From an uncultured Bacteroidia bacterium (GTDB lineage Bacteria > Bacteroidota > Bacteroidia > Bacteroidales > UBA932): a stretch of 64,000 bases of DNA. How positions within the stretch are numbered: position 1 is the first letter of the stretch; the number at the start of each line of letters is the position of its first letter. The notes beneath the pieces were generated by a model. The model searched no databases. It saw only the letters and a list, made by a program, of their open reading frames with translations, and was not told the DNA's origin. Below, one piece after another: positions 26,416-35,080 of the stretch. The position numbers were made by a program, and so were the translations under genes. The stretch spans positions 1-64,000 of the forward strand of contig CACZHP010000015.1 in NCBI GenBank assembly GCA_902780935.1. Reading direction: 5' to 3'.

Positions 26416-28278
26416 TTATTCACCAACCATAGGGACCCAAACCTTCATCTTCCCGGCTTCACGATTGTCCCATGAGTAATAAGGAATGTAATTGAGAGTC
26501 TGATCGCCTACAGAGGCAGTGATCCCCACAATGCCGCCGAGCTTTCCGGCATCGAACGAGATGTCAAACTTGGCGTCTTCCGCGATTCTCAAATCATCGA
26601 AGTCTTCCTTGTTGTCGGCCTCCTCGACACAGTACACGAGCGGGCCTCGCTGGACAGCCCTTTTGCCGACATCTTCCTTGACCCTCGGATCAGCGGCTAC
26701 AACCTTGACCGGCATGTCCAGATCCAGGGTGATGACATCGCCATCCTTCCACTTGCGGCCGATCACGAGATAACCCTTCTCAACTTCAGGATTCAAAGAC
26801 TCACCGTTAACAGCCACCTTGTAGCTCTCACACCACCCGGGAATGCGCATGCGGATCTGGGTATTGAGTGAGCCCTTGAGTCCGACCTTGAGGGCGACAG
26901 CCCCCTTCCATGGATATTCAGTCTCCTGAGTGAGTGTGACTTCCTTCTTTCCCACCTTGAAGTCCGCAGTGTTACCCATGTAGAGGTTCACCCAGATGGC
27001 GTCTTCTGAGACTCCATAAATATAGTTCCCGATGGAGGGGAGGAAACGGCAGATCTGACTCGGGCAGCAGGCGGTGCCGTACCAAGGCTTGCGATGATGG
27101 GTCCCCAGGGACTCCAACGGATTGACATAGAAGAACACGCTGCCGTCCAATGAGATACCAGCCAAAGCCCCATTGTACATCGAACGCTCCATAACGTCAG
27201 CGAACTTGCTGTCCCCGGTAAACTGATTCATCCTCCAGTTCCAATAGACCATGCCCACAGAGGCGCAGGTCTCGCAATAGGCGCTCAGGTTCGGAAGATC
27301 ATAGTCCTCGGTGAAACCCTCGTTGCTGCGGCTCTGGCCGATTCCACCGGTCAAATACATGTTCCTCAAAACGACATCGTCCCACAGGCGGTTCAAGGCA
27401 TCGATATAGCCCTGGTCATGGGTGTAGGCGGCAACATCGGCCATACCGCAATAGAGATACATGGCACGTACGGCGTGGCCGGCGATCTCGCTCATCTCGC
27501 GGACAGGCTTGTCATCCTGGTGATACGCGTCATCCCACCTCTTTAGAGGGACCCCGTTACCACCAAGGCCCCGCCCCCTCTCGTTGAGGAGCCACTCGGA
27601 GAAATCGAGATACTTCTTCTCGCCTGTCGCCTGGTAAAGCTTTACCAGAGCGAGCTCTATCTCCTCATGGCCAGGCACCCAGTCACGTTTGCCGGGGCCA
27701 AAGACGGTCATCATGTGGTCAGCCATCTTGACGCAGACATCCAGTAACTTGCGTTTACCCGTCACATTGAAATAGGCGACTCCAGCCTCGATCATGTGGC
27801 CGGCGCAATACATCTCGTGGGCATCCATCCTCGTCCAGCGATCATCATTCTCAGCAAGGGTGAATGCGGTGTTGAGATAGCCATTCTCCTCCTGGGCTGC
27901 GGCGAATTTGTCTATCCATTCGTCGCACTTAGCCTCCAGGACAGGATCAGGGTTGTTCTGGAGGGAATAGGCCATTCCCTCAAGTGCCTTGTACACATCA
28001 GAGTCGTCATATACCTTACCTTCATGCTGTCCGACAAGTTTTTGGGCTGCTTTCTCGAAATTACGAATACGGCCTGTCTGGTTCTCTATCTGGTCTATGC
28101 AAACCTTGAGAGTGACATCCTTGTGGCTCTTGAGCCTAGGGGTCCAAAAGCCATCATTGATCTTCACGTCAGAGAAATTGACAGGCGTGATCAACTTGGT
28201 GGTGGAGGTCTCCTCACGCTTCCCACAGGAAGGGAGGATGAGAGCCATCAACACAATAGATAGGATATATTTTTTCAT
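26416..28278 (-). CDS. GH127 beta-L-arabinofuranosidase (copy 2), lipoprotein
   Basis: 620 residues from the ATG at 28278; a longer reading would need a TTG that abuts the acyltransferase stop. Lipobox LPSC. DUF1680/GH127 motifs: NDGFWTPRLKSHKDVTL, SAYCETCASVG (Glu and Cys zinc ligands, about residue 330) and GTACCPSQICRFLP (about 400), where one Cys of the CC pair is the nucleophile in the characterised Bifidobacterium enzyme and both bind zinc. Roughly three quarters of residues agree by eye with the other GH127 at 31514-33370, so the two are recent paralogues. Removes beta-L-arabinofuranose from arabino-oligosaccharides or arabinosylated proteins. It lies between acyltransferase and MGH1-like genes. 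Confidence 0.92.
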   Translation of the reverse strand: MKKYILSIVLMALILPSCGKREETSTTKLITPVNFSDVKINDGFWTPRLKSHKDVTLKVCIDQIENQTGRIRNFEKAAQKLVGQHEGKVYDDSDVYKALEGMAYSLQNNPDPVLEAKCDEWIDKFAAAQEENGYLNTAFTLAENDDRWTRMDAHEMYCAGHMIEAGVAYFNVTGKRKLLDVCVKMADHMMTVFGPGKRDWVPGHEEIELALVKLYQATGEKKYLDFSEWLLNERGRGLGGNGVPLKRWDDAYHQDDKPVREMSEIAGHAVRAMYLYCGMADVAAYTHDQGYIDALNRLWDDVVLRNMYLTGGIGQSRSNEGFTEDYDLPNLSAYCETCASVGMVYWNWRMNQFTGDSKFADVMERSMYNGALAGISLDGSVFFYVNPLESLGTHHRKPWYGTACCPSQICRFLPSIGNYIYGVSEDAIWVNLYMGNTADFKVGKKEVTLTQETEYPWKGAVALKVGLKGSLNTQIRMRIPGWCESYKVAVNGESLNPEVEKGYLVIGRKWKDGDVITLDLDMPVKVVAADPRVKEDVGKRAVQRGPLVYCVEEADNKEDFDDLRIAEDAKFDISFDAGKLGGIVGITASVGDQTLNYIPYYSWDNREAGKMKVWVPMVGE

Positions 28279-28293
28279 ATTGTTGATTATCAA

Positions 28294-29466
28294 TTATTTA
28301 AGCCAATGCTTCTTAAGCCAGCCACGGACAGGCTCGTCGTAAAGCTTCAGAGCTCCGTAGGCCAGCAATATAGAGACCAGGTAAACAGCGATGAACATCC
28401 CGATGTGCATCCAGAGAGGGGCGTCCGGGTTGCGCCGCACCCAGGGAAACTGCATCATCGCTATCGGGTAATGGACGATGTACAGGGGATATGAGATATC
28501 CCCGAGGAACTTGCAGAGTTTCTTTGTCTTACTGCCTTTGAGAGTACTTCCGGCCCCGACTATGACGATAAGGGGGAACAGGAGCCAGACTACCCCGCAC
28601 TGGTAGAGGCCGTCGGCAACTCCTACCTTCCCGCCGACGCAGGGCATCGCGAGGAGGGCGATAATGGCCAGGGAACACCACCAGAAACCGTTTTTAAGGT
28701 GAAGCGGACTACCTGACGGATTGCTTTCCGTGGCCCTTCCCGGAAGGATCCGGGCGATCAGCAGACCGCAAAGGTAAGGATATAGCAGGCGCACAAAGCC
28801 GGTGTACATGTGAGGGCCGTTGAGGATCCAACCTCCGACAAGGTTGTACTTCTCATCCGGGAATATTCCGAAAACATCCCAGCCAAGCGCCAGATCCATC
28901 GTGAAGAACATGGAGCAGACGCAAAGGGCGGCGAGAATGGCTTTAGGCAGCCTGCGGAACAGGAAGGCGTAAAGGATATTGCCCCAGTACTCGAACATAA
29001 GCGACCAGCTGGGGCCGTTGAAGCTGGTGATCTCGCCCCATCCCCGGACGTCGATCCCTTTTCCGGTCGGGATCATCAGCAAGTCGGTGACCACGCAAAG
29101 AAGGAAGAAGATCCAGCCGTTCTCCTGCCTGGCTAACGGGGATGAATAGCCCTGGAAAAAATAAAACGCCGCCCCGATTATAACCGAGAAGACGACCATC
29201 GGATGAAGCCTTGTCAAACGCCTCTTGAAGAACTCCCAGGTGCTCATCCTGCCCCAACGGTCGTCATACGCGTAACCCGTGACGAATCCGCTGAGAACGA
29301 AGAAGAAATCCACGGCCAGGTAACCGTGGTTGATCGCCTGGGTGGCGTAACTCGTCCTGTAGGTCTCCATCAAATGGTAACCAACCACCATCAAAGCCGC
29401 CACGCCACGAAGACCGTCAAGGATCTCGTAGCGTGGCTTTGCCTTGAAGATGGACTGTTCCGCCAT
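28294..29466 (-). CDS. OafA/YrhL-type membrane acyltransferase (acyltransferase 3 family)
   Basis: 390 residues with about ten hydrophobic helices. The N-terminal motif LDGLRGVAALMVVGYHLMETY carries the family Arg and His, and YLAVDFFFVLSGFVTGYAY the second hallmark; RRLTRLHPM follows. Members transfer acetyl or other acyl groups to sugars across the inner membrane. It is encoded within the arabinoside-degradation operon, 6 bases after the DUF1680 gene and directly before the second GH127. An acyl-transferring enzyme is unexpected in a purely degradative locus; it may modify the cell's own surface glycan or a transported sugar. Confidence 0.88.
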   Translation of the reverse strand: MAEQSIFKAKPRYEILDGLRGVAALMVVGYHLMETYRTSYATQAINHGYLAVDFFFVLSGFVTGYAYDDRWGRMSTWEFFKRRLTRLHPMVVFSVIIGAAFYFFQGYSSPLARQENGWIFFLLCVVTDLLMIPTGKGIDVRGWGEITSFNGPSWSLMFEYWGNILYAFLFRRLPKAILAALCVCSMFFTMDLALGWDVFGIFPDEKYNLVGGWILNGPHMYTGFVRLLYPYLCGLLIARILPGRATESNPSGSPLHLKNGFWWCSLAIIALLAMPCVGGKVGVADGLYQCGVVWLLFPLIVIVGAGSTLKGSKTKKLCKFLGDISYPLYIVHYPIAMMQFPWVRRNPDAPLWMHIGMFIAVYLVSILLAYGALKLYDEPVRGWLKKHWLK

Positions 29467-29472
29467 AAGACG

Positions 29473-31494
29473 CTATCTTACAGGGAACTCAGTGATTCTC
29501 AACGTAGTGCAGCCGTAAGGAATAAGCTCGATCTCCTCTTCCTCACCAACTCCGACCTTCCCTTGCTGGATAAAAAACGGGATCTGGCCAGCGGAACCCC
29601 TATAGGCCTTCCAGTCAAGAAGTTCACGTCCGTGGCATTTAATCGCCAGAGGGGCATTCTCGACATTCCAAGGATAGAGACTTCTATCCGTGTCCTTACG
29701 TACAAGGGTAAAGCGGTCCTTGAAGTTATCTTTGGACAGGTCCATGCGGGAAAGGCAGTAGTTCCACTTGTCCGGAGTGGTAACCTCAAAGTACCAATCG
29801 CCATAACGCACTCTCTCCTCGGGCTTGAACTCCTTGCGGGTCCATTTTTCCTGGAGCTTGAGCGCATAGACGAGCGGTCCTCTCTCGATCACCGTGGCGC
29901 GGTCAAACCACTGGCCGGAGGTGATCTCCATCGGGAGCTCGACAGTCACGACATCGCCTTTGGTCCAATTTCTTCTGAGTGAGACGATTCCGCCGGCAGC
30001 GACGGCCTGGTCGACCTTCTGGCCGTTGACCTTCACCACAGGCTCGTCACACCACTCAGGAATACGGAACTTGATCGGGAACCAGGCTCCTTTGACCTTC
30101 TTGTCCGGGAAACTTACAGTCAGCTTGACCGTCTCGTCGAAAGGATAGAAGGTCTCCTCCTTGACATTCACCTTAACTCCGTCCGCCACAACGGCTTCCA
30201 CGGTAGAAGGAGCGAAAACGAGAGCCGCGAGACCACCGTCATCGGTGGCGTACCACAAGTTCTGCGTGAACTTAGGCCAACCCTGGTGCATGTTGGTCGT
30301 GCAGCAAGGATACCCGTTCAGGACTCCGAACACCTGGTCAGTGTCATCATGTGGAGTTGAGAAATTACGCATCGTGTTGCGGGAACACTCGATCTGGTTG
30401 GTCTGCTGGAAATACTGCCGCGCGGTGTAATCGTCGTTGGCCTGGGTCGGAAGGGCGTTGTAGGCTACCCTCTCGAGATAATCAGCCCAATGGGGATCGC
30501 CGGTGATCCGGAGCATCTCCTCCAGGGAGAACATCATTTCCACGGCGGTGCAAAGCTCGGAACCGCGGATAGGATCACCGTAGTTGATCAGCTCGTCCCC
30601 GGCCCAAAGGCCGGTGGGGAGCCCGAGATAGTCGTGAATGGTCTTCTCACCCCTGCGCATCGCCTCCAGGAGCTTGGGATCCTTGCTCTGCTGGTAGAAA
30701 ACCACGGGCTCCTTGAAGCCTTGTCCCAGATTGACGCAGTGCATGCTGTTCTGGGTGCGGAGCATTGTCCCGTCATAGAATATCTCACTCCACTTGGTGC
30801 TCTGGTTGTGGATCAGCTCTCCAAGCTCGAGAAGATACTTCTCTCCGGTAAGGTTATAGAGCCACAAGACGACCTCAAGATTATCCCCGCCCCTCTGGGC
30901 GCCCCAGAAAGTCCAGTTGTCCAGCGGATACTTAGGGAGCATCTTGAGCTGGTAACGGAAGTACTTGTCCAGGAACTGGATAACCCTCTCGTCGCGGGTG
31001 GCCATATAGTATTGCTTGATGATTTTCAGGGCCACCATCTTGGGCCACCAGTCGTGAGAGTTGTTCCTCTGCAGTCCCGGTTCCGGATCCCGGTCGATGT
31101 CAGGGCCGAAATAGCCGTCCTCTTTCTGGGACCCGAGGATGGCCTCGACCCAGACCTGGGCCTTGTCTTTCAGGGTCTGGTCATCAAGTATATATGCCAA
31201 CGGCAGGAGTCCGTCAATCCAATAAGGTCCTCTCTCCCAGGCGTCCCCGTCTCCACCCAGCCAGGCGTTACGTTTGCCGACGACGTTGGGATAAACCTCA
31301 TCCAGATGGCCGGTCAGACCGGACACCTGGGCCTGCAGCTGCATCTTGAGCCACCCCTCGGGCTTGATAGCTCCGAGGGGAAGCTCCAGATACCTGCTCT
31401 CCAGCAGCGGCGCGCGGTTGGAGATATAATCCTGTGCGGAAGAGGAGAATGTGGTCAACATCAGAACTCCCAATACGAGGATAATTCTTTTCAT
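29473..31494 (-). CDS. DUF1680/GH127-like glycosidase, divergent member
   Basis: 673 residues with a signal peptidase I signal (ending SSSAQ). The (alpha/alpha)6 barrel and C-terminal beta-domains match DUF1680. It keeps a Glu-x-Cys-like site (GSELCTAVEMM, about residue 313) and the CC pair (GYPCCTTNMHQGWPK, about 397), consistent with the zinc-cysteine chemistry of GH127 and relatives. It is only distantly similar to the two other GH127 proteins of the locus, and the motif order around Glu and Cys differs, so the substrate is likely different; beta-L-arabinofuranose or another furanoside (for example aceric acid, which a Bacteroides GH127 removes from RG-II) are possibilities. Located between the first GH127 and the acyltransferase. 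Confidence 0.82.
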   Translation of the reverse strand: MKRIILVLGVLMLTTFSSSAQDYISNRAPLLESRYLELPLGAIKPEGWLKMQLQAQVSGLTGHLDEVYPNVVGKRNAWLGGDGDAWERGPYWIDGLLPLAYILDDQTLKDKAQVWVEAILGSQKEDGYFGPDIDRDPEPGLQRNNSHDWWPKMVALKIIKQYYMATRDERVIQFLDKYFRYQLKMLPKYPLDNWTFWGAQRGGDNLEVVLWLYNLTGEKYLLELGELIHNQSTKWSEIFYDGTMLRTQNSMHCVNLGQGFKEPVVFYQQSKDPKLLEAMRRGEKTIHDYLGLPTGLWAGDELINYGDPIRGSELCTAVEMMFSLEEMLRITGDPHWADYLERVAYNALPTQANDDYTARQYFQQTNQIECSRNTMRNFSTPHDDTDQVFGVLNGYPCCTTNMHQGWPKFTQNLWYATDDGGLAALVFAPSTVEAVVADGVKVNVKEETFYPFDETVKLTVSFPDKKVKGAWFPIKFRIPEWCDEPVVKVNGQKVDQAVAAGGIVSLRRNWTKGDVVTVELPMEITSGQWFDRATVIERGPLVYALKLQEKWTRKEFKPEERVRYGDWYFEVTTPDKWNYCLSRMDLSKDNFKDRFTLVRKDTDRSLYPWNVENAPLAIKCHGRELLDWKAYRGSAGQIPFFIQQGKVGVGEEEEIELIPYGCTTLRITEFPVR

Positions 31495-31513
31495 GTTCTT
31501 GTCGGTCTATAGG

Positions 31514-33370
31514 TTAATCGGCAAGAGGAACCCAAACCTTCATCTTCCCGGCCTCGCGGTTGTCCCAGGAATAGTAAGGGATGTAGTTGAGAGTCTGGTC
31601 TCCGACATGGGCGGTGATCTCCACTATGCCACGGAGCTTGTCAGCCTTGAAGGCGGTGTCGAACTTGGCGTCCTCGGCGATCCTGAGACCGTCGAAATCG
31701 TCCTTGTTGTCAGCCTCCTCGATGCAGTACACGAGCGGACCTCTCTGGACAGCCCTCAGGCCCTCGTCCTCCTTGACCCTGGGGTCGGCAGCGACAACCT
31801 TGACAGGCATATCCATATTCAGATCGATGAAGTCACCATCCTTCCACTTGCGGTCGATGACGGCATATCCCTTCTCCACCGGGGCCTCGATAGCCTCGTC
31901 GTTGACAGCGATAGTGTAGTTCTCGCACCACTCCGGGACACGGAGACGGATCTGGGTCTTGACAGAGCCTTTCATGCCAACCTCGAGTCTCATGTAGCCC
32001 TTCCAAGGATATTCCGTCTTCTGGGTGAGGGTGACGGCCTTTTTGCCGACCTTGATCTCGGTGGTGTTACCCATGTAGAGGTTGACCCAGATAGCGTTGT
32101 CAGACACACCGTAGATGTAGTTGCCGATCGAAGGAAGGAAACGGCAGATCTGGCTGGGGCAGCAAGCGCAGCCGTACCAGGCCTGACGATGGTGATTACC
32201 GACGGATTCCAGAGGATTGACATAGAAGAACCTGTCTCCGGCAAGGGATATGCCGGCGAGGGCTCCATTGTACATCGCGCGCTCCAGGACATCCACATAT
32301 TTGCCGTCGCCGGTGAACTGATTCATCCTCCAGTTCCACAGGACCATGCCGACAGAGGCGCAAGTCTCGCAGTAGGCGGTGAGGTTCGGGAGGGAGTAGT
32401 CATCGGTGAAACCCTCGTTGCTGGCGCTCTGTCCGATACCTCCGGTGATGTACATGTTCCTCAACACGACATCATCCCAAAGACGGTTCAACGCGTCGAT
32501 ATAGCCCTGGTCACCGGTGTAGGCGGCGACATCGGCCATTCCGCAATACAGATACATGGAGCGCACCGCATGGCCGGATATGTCTGACATCTCCCGCACG
32601 GGGACCTCGTCCTGATAATACTTGACCGGCCAAGGCCTGTCTATGAGCTTGCCGTAAGTGCCGTGGCCATGGCCTCTTTCGTCGAGAAGCCACTGGGCGA
32701 AGTCAAGGTACTTCTTCTCTCCGGTGACCTGGTAGAGTTTCACGAGTGCGAGCTCGATCTCCTCATGGCCGGGAACCCAATCGCGCTTGCCTGGGCCGAA
32801 GACGGTCATCATGTGGTCCGCCATCCTGATGCAGACATCCAGCAGCTTGCGTTTGCCGGTCACATTGTAGTACGCCACTCCGGCCTCGATCATATGGCCG
32901 GCGCAGTACATCTCATGCTTGTCCATGTTGTCCCAACGCTTGTCCAGGCCAGTCAGAGTGTAGAACGTGTTGATATAACCATCCTCCTGCTGCGCTGCGG
33001 CGAACTTGTCAATCCACTCGTCGCACTTGGCCTCGAGCACTGGATCGGGATTATTCTGGAGCGAATAAGCCATGCCCTCGAGCGCCTTGTACACATCGGA
33101 GTCATCGAAAAATATTCCGGAATGCTCACCCTCGCCTTTCGCCGCGTTCTCGAAATTGCGGATTCGGCCGGTCTGGTTCTCAATCTGGTCAATGCACACA
33201 TTGAGAGTCACATCCTTATGGCTCTGAAGCCTGGGTGTCCAGAACCCGTCATCGATCTTGACCTCTGAGAACTTAACCGGGGTGATCATCTTCATCACAG
33301 CCTCTTTCTTCTCCCCGCAAGAGGAAAGGATAAGGGCCGCGACGGAAAGAAAAATGATTGATCTTCTCAT
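31514..33370 (-). CDS. GH127 beta-L-arabinofuranosidase (copy 1), lipoprotein
   Basis: 618 residues. Lipobox LSSC (about residue 18). Motifs: DDGFWTPRLQSHKDVTL, LTAYCETCASVGMV (about residue 330) and CACCPSQICRFLPSIG (about 400), giving the Glu/Cys zinc site and catalytic Cys of GH127. Length and order match the family. Close paralogue of the gene at 26416-28278; most differences are in the loops around residues 70-90 and 210-230 (here GHGTYGKLIDRPWP versus a different loop in copy 2), which may change substrate choice. First enzyme gene after SusD, separated from it by a stable hairpin. Confidence 0.93.
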   Translation of the reverse strand: MRRSIIFLSVAALILSSCGEKKEAVMKMITPVKFSEVKIDDGFWTPRLQSHKDVTLNVCIDQIENQTGRIRNFENAAKGEGEHSGIFFDDSDVYKALEGMAYSLQNNPDPVLEAKCDEWIDKFAAAQQEDGYINTFYTLTGLDKRWDNMDKHEMYCAGHMIEAGVAYYNVTGKRKLLDVCIRMADHMMTVFGPGKRDWVPGHEEIELALVKLYQVTGEKKYLDFAQWLLDERGHGHGTYGKLIDRPWPVKYYQDEVPVREMSDISGHAVRSMYLYCGMADVAAYTGDQGYIDALNRLWDDVVLRNMYITGGIGQSASNEGFTDDYSLPNLTAYCETCASVGMVLWNWRMNQFTGDGKYVDVLERAMYNGALAGISLAGDRFFYVNPLESVGNHHRQAWYGCACCPSQICRFLPSIGNYIYGVSDNAIWVNLYMGNTTEIKVGKKAVTLTQKTEYPWKGYMRLEVGMKGSVKTQIRLRVPEWCENYTIAVNDEAIEAPVEKGYAVIDRKWKDGDFIDLNMDMPVKVVAADPRVKEDEGLRAVQRGPLVYCIEEADNKDDFDGLRIAEDAKFDTAFKADKLRGIVEITAHVGDQTLNYIPYYSWDNREAGKMKVWVPLAD

Positions 33371-33385
33371 ATTATGAATTGGTTA

Positions 33386-33412
33386 AAGGGCGCCGGACAA
33401 TCCGGCACCCTT
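33386..33412 (-). promoter_or_regulatory. Intercistronic hairpin between susD and the first glycosidase gene
   Basis: In the minus-strand RNA, aagggtgccgga pairs with tccggcgccctt (12-bp stem, one U-G pair, loop of 3). No strong U-run follows, so it is more likely an mRNA stabiliser or partial attenuator than a full terminator. In Bacteroidetes such hairpins help keep SusC/D transcripts more abundant than those of the enzymes; that role here is inferred. Confidence 0.6.
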
Positions 33413-33439
33413 AGGAAGCCTGTTCAAAGGCTGTTCACG

Positions 33440-35068
33440 CTATTTGTAATTGGGGTTCTGCTCGAGGTTCGGGTTAGGAGTCAGGGCGCTCTCCGGAATA
33501 GGATAGACGGCGACACCCTCGCCCTTGGCCTCATGTGAGAGCCAGTTCTTCTTGGTGAACACGCCGAAGCGGATGCAACGGGTCCTGTTTCCGAACTCCC
33601 AGACGAACTCCCACTTGTACTCGTCGTACAAACGTCCGAACTGGATTGGAGAGGTGTCACCTTCCTTGAGGCTCTTGCCATAATCCTCGAGATAGTAGCC
33701 GTACTTGTAAGAGGAGTTCTCCTTAAGCTGGTCATCCGTGACAACGGCCTTCTCGGGATTGTTCTTGAAGTCACGCTGACGGACCTGGGTCACGAGCGCG
33801 CCGGCTCCGGACTGACCTGAACGAAGGAGGCTCTCGGCCTTCATCAACAGGATCTCAGCGTAACGGAAGATCGGCTGGTCATTGTCCAAGCTACCAGGGG
33901 TGTTGGGCAGAACCTCGAACTTGTTCATACGATAGCCTTCCCACTCCATGTTGAAGTTACCGCTCTGGATCTCCTTGGTGTAGGCAAGGTCAGGATACTC
34001 ACCGTTGATGGCGTCATAGATACACTTGATAGGCTTGGTGGTGCCGTACTGGTACTGCACGCCATGGAGGAAGCTGTCGTCAAGACGGCTGTCGTCAGGA
34101 TCGAAGGTGTCGATGAACTGAGGGATAGCCATCGCTGATCCGGAACCCCAAGGGGTAGCGGAGATTTTGAACTTCTGCCTGATGGGAGCGCCCCAGGAGA
34201 ACAGATGGAGGCTGAATCCGGTTGCGAAGCTCTGGCTGAAAGGAATGGCGAAGATGATCTCCTTGTTGGAGGCGCAGGCGGCCTGGTCAGCAAGGAAGTT
34301 ATCCCTGAAGTTCTCGCTGAGCTGGAACTTGCCGCTGTTGATGATGGCGTCGCAAGCGCTGATGCAGTCCTGCCAGTGGGCGGTACCGGTGTAAACCTCG
34401 GCGTTGATGTAGGTCCTGGCGAGGAGGGCATAAGCGGCCCACTTGTTCATCAGGCCGTACTGAGCTCCGCCCTGGACATCGGAAAGGGCAGGAATAGCCT
34501 CGTTGAGTTCCTTGACCACGAAATTGTATATCTCGGTCCTGGAAGTCTTGGCGGGAAGCTCCTGGGTAGGTTCTGTCACGAGAGGCGCGTCTCCCCAGTT
34601 GTCCATCACGATGTAGTAATAGAAGGCGCGGAGGGCCCTGAGCTCGGCGATGGCGGCGGCCTGAGTACCACTGTCAAGGTTAAGCTGGTTGTCTTCCATC
34701 TGCTTCAACGCATTGTTGCAGAGACCGATACCTCTCCAGGTAGCGTTCCATGCCGAGGAGATTTCTCCCTGCTCGGAGTTCCAGGTATGGTAGTGCATAC
34801 GACGGTAACGTCCACCGTCATCCCAACCTGTTGAGTTCGGCGGCATGACCAGGACATCGGTGGTGGTGTTGTCCATGGCCCAGAGGCCTGTGTGGCTCTG
34901 GTAGCTCCTCATGGGAGTATAGCAAGCGCTGATAACCGGCCTGAGATCAGTCTGGGAGTATTGATATGAACTCTGCGTCAGGGAGCTGTAAACCTGCTCC
35001 GTAAGGTCGGTACAAGCCGTGAAGGCGAAAGCGCAGGCGATCGAGATAGCTAAAAATATCTTTTTCAT
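33440..35068 (-). CDS. SusD/RagB-like glycan-binding lipoprotein
   Basis: 542 residues. Signal peptide with lipobox ending FTACTD. TPR-like SusD fold: YYYIVMDNWGDAPLVTEPT (the typical strand before the loop), KWAAYALLARTYINAEVY, PIFRYAEILLMKAESLLRSG, and a C-terminal YPIPESALTPNPNLEQNPNY tail found in nearly all SusD proteins. Sits on the outer face of the outer membrane as the lid of the neighbouring SusC barrel and binds the incoming glycan. 12 bases separate it from susC. Confidence 0.96.
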   Translation of the reverse strand: MKKIFLAISIACAFAFTACTDLTEQVYSSLTQSSYQYSQTDLRPVISACYTPMRSYQSHTGLWAMDNTTTDVLVMPPNSTGWDDGGRYRRMHYHTWNSEQGEISSAWNATWRGIGLCNNALKQMEDNQLNLDSGTQAAAIAELRALRAFYYYIVMDNWGDAPLVTEPTQELPAKTSRTEIYNFVVKELNEAIPALSDVQGGAQYGLMNKWAAYALLARTYINAEVYTGTAHWQDCISACDAIINSGKFQLSENFRDNFLADQAACASNKEIIFAIPFSQSFATGFSLHLFSWGAPIRQKFKISATPWGSGSAMAIPQFIDTFDPDDSRLDDSFLHGVQYQYGTTKPIKCIYDAINGEYPDLAYTKEIQSGNFNMEWEGYRMNKFEVLPNTPGSLDNDQPIFRYAEILLMKAESLLRSGQSGAGALVTQVRQRDFKNNPEKAVVTDDQLKENSSYKYGYYLEDYGKSLKEGDTSPIQFGRLYDEYKWEFVWEFGNRTRCIRFGVFTKKNWLSHEAKGEGVAVYPIPESALTPNPNLEQNPNYK

Positions 35069-35080
35069 AACGCGGTCCGA

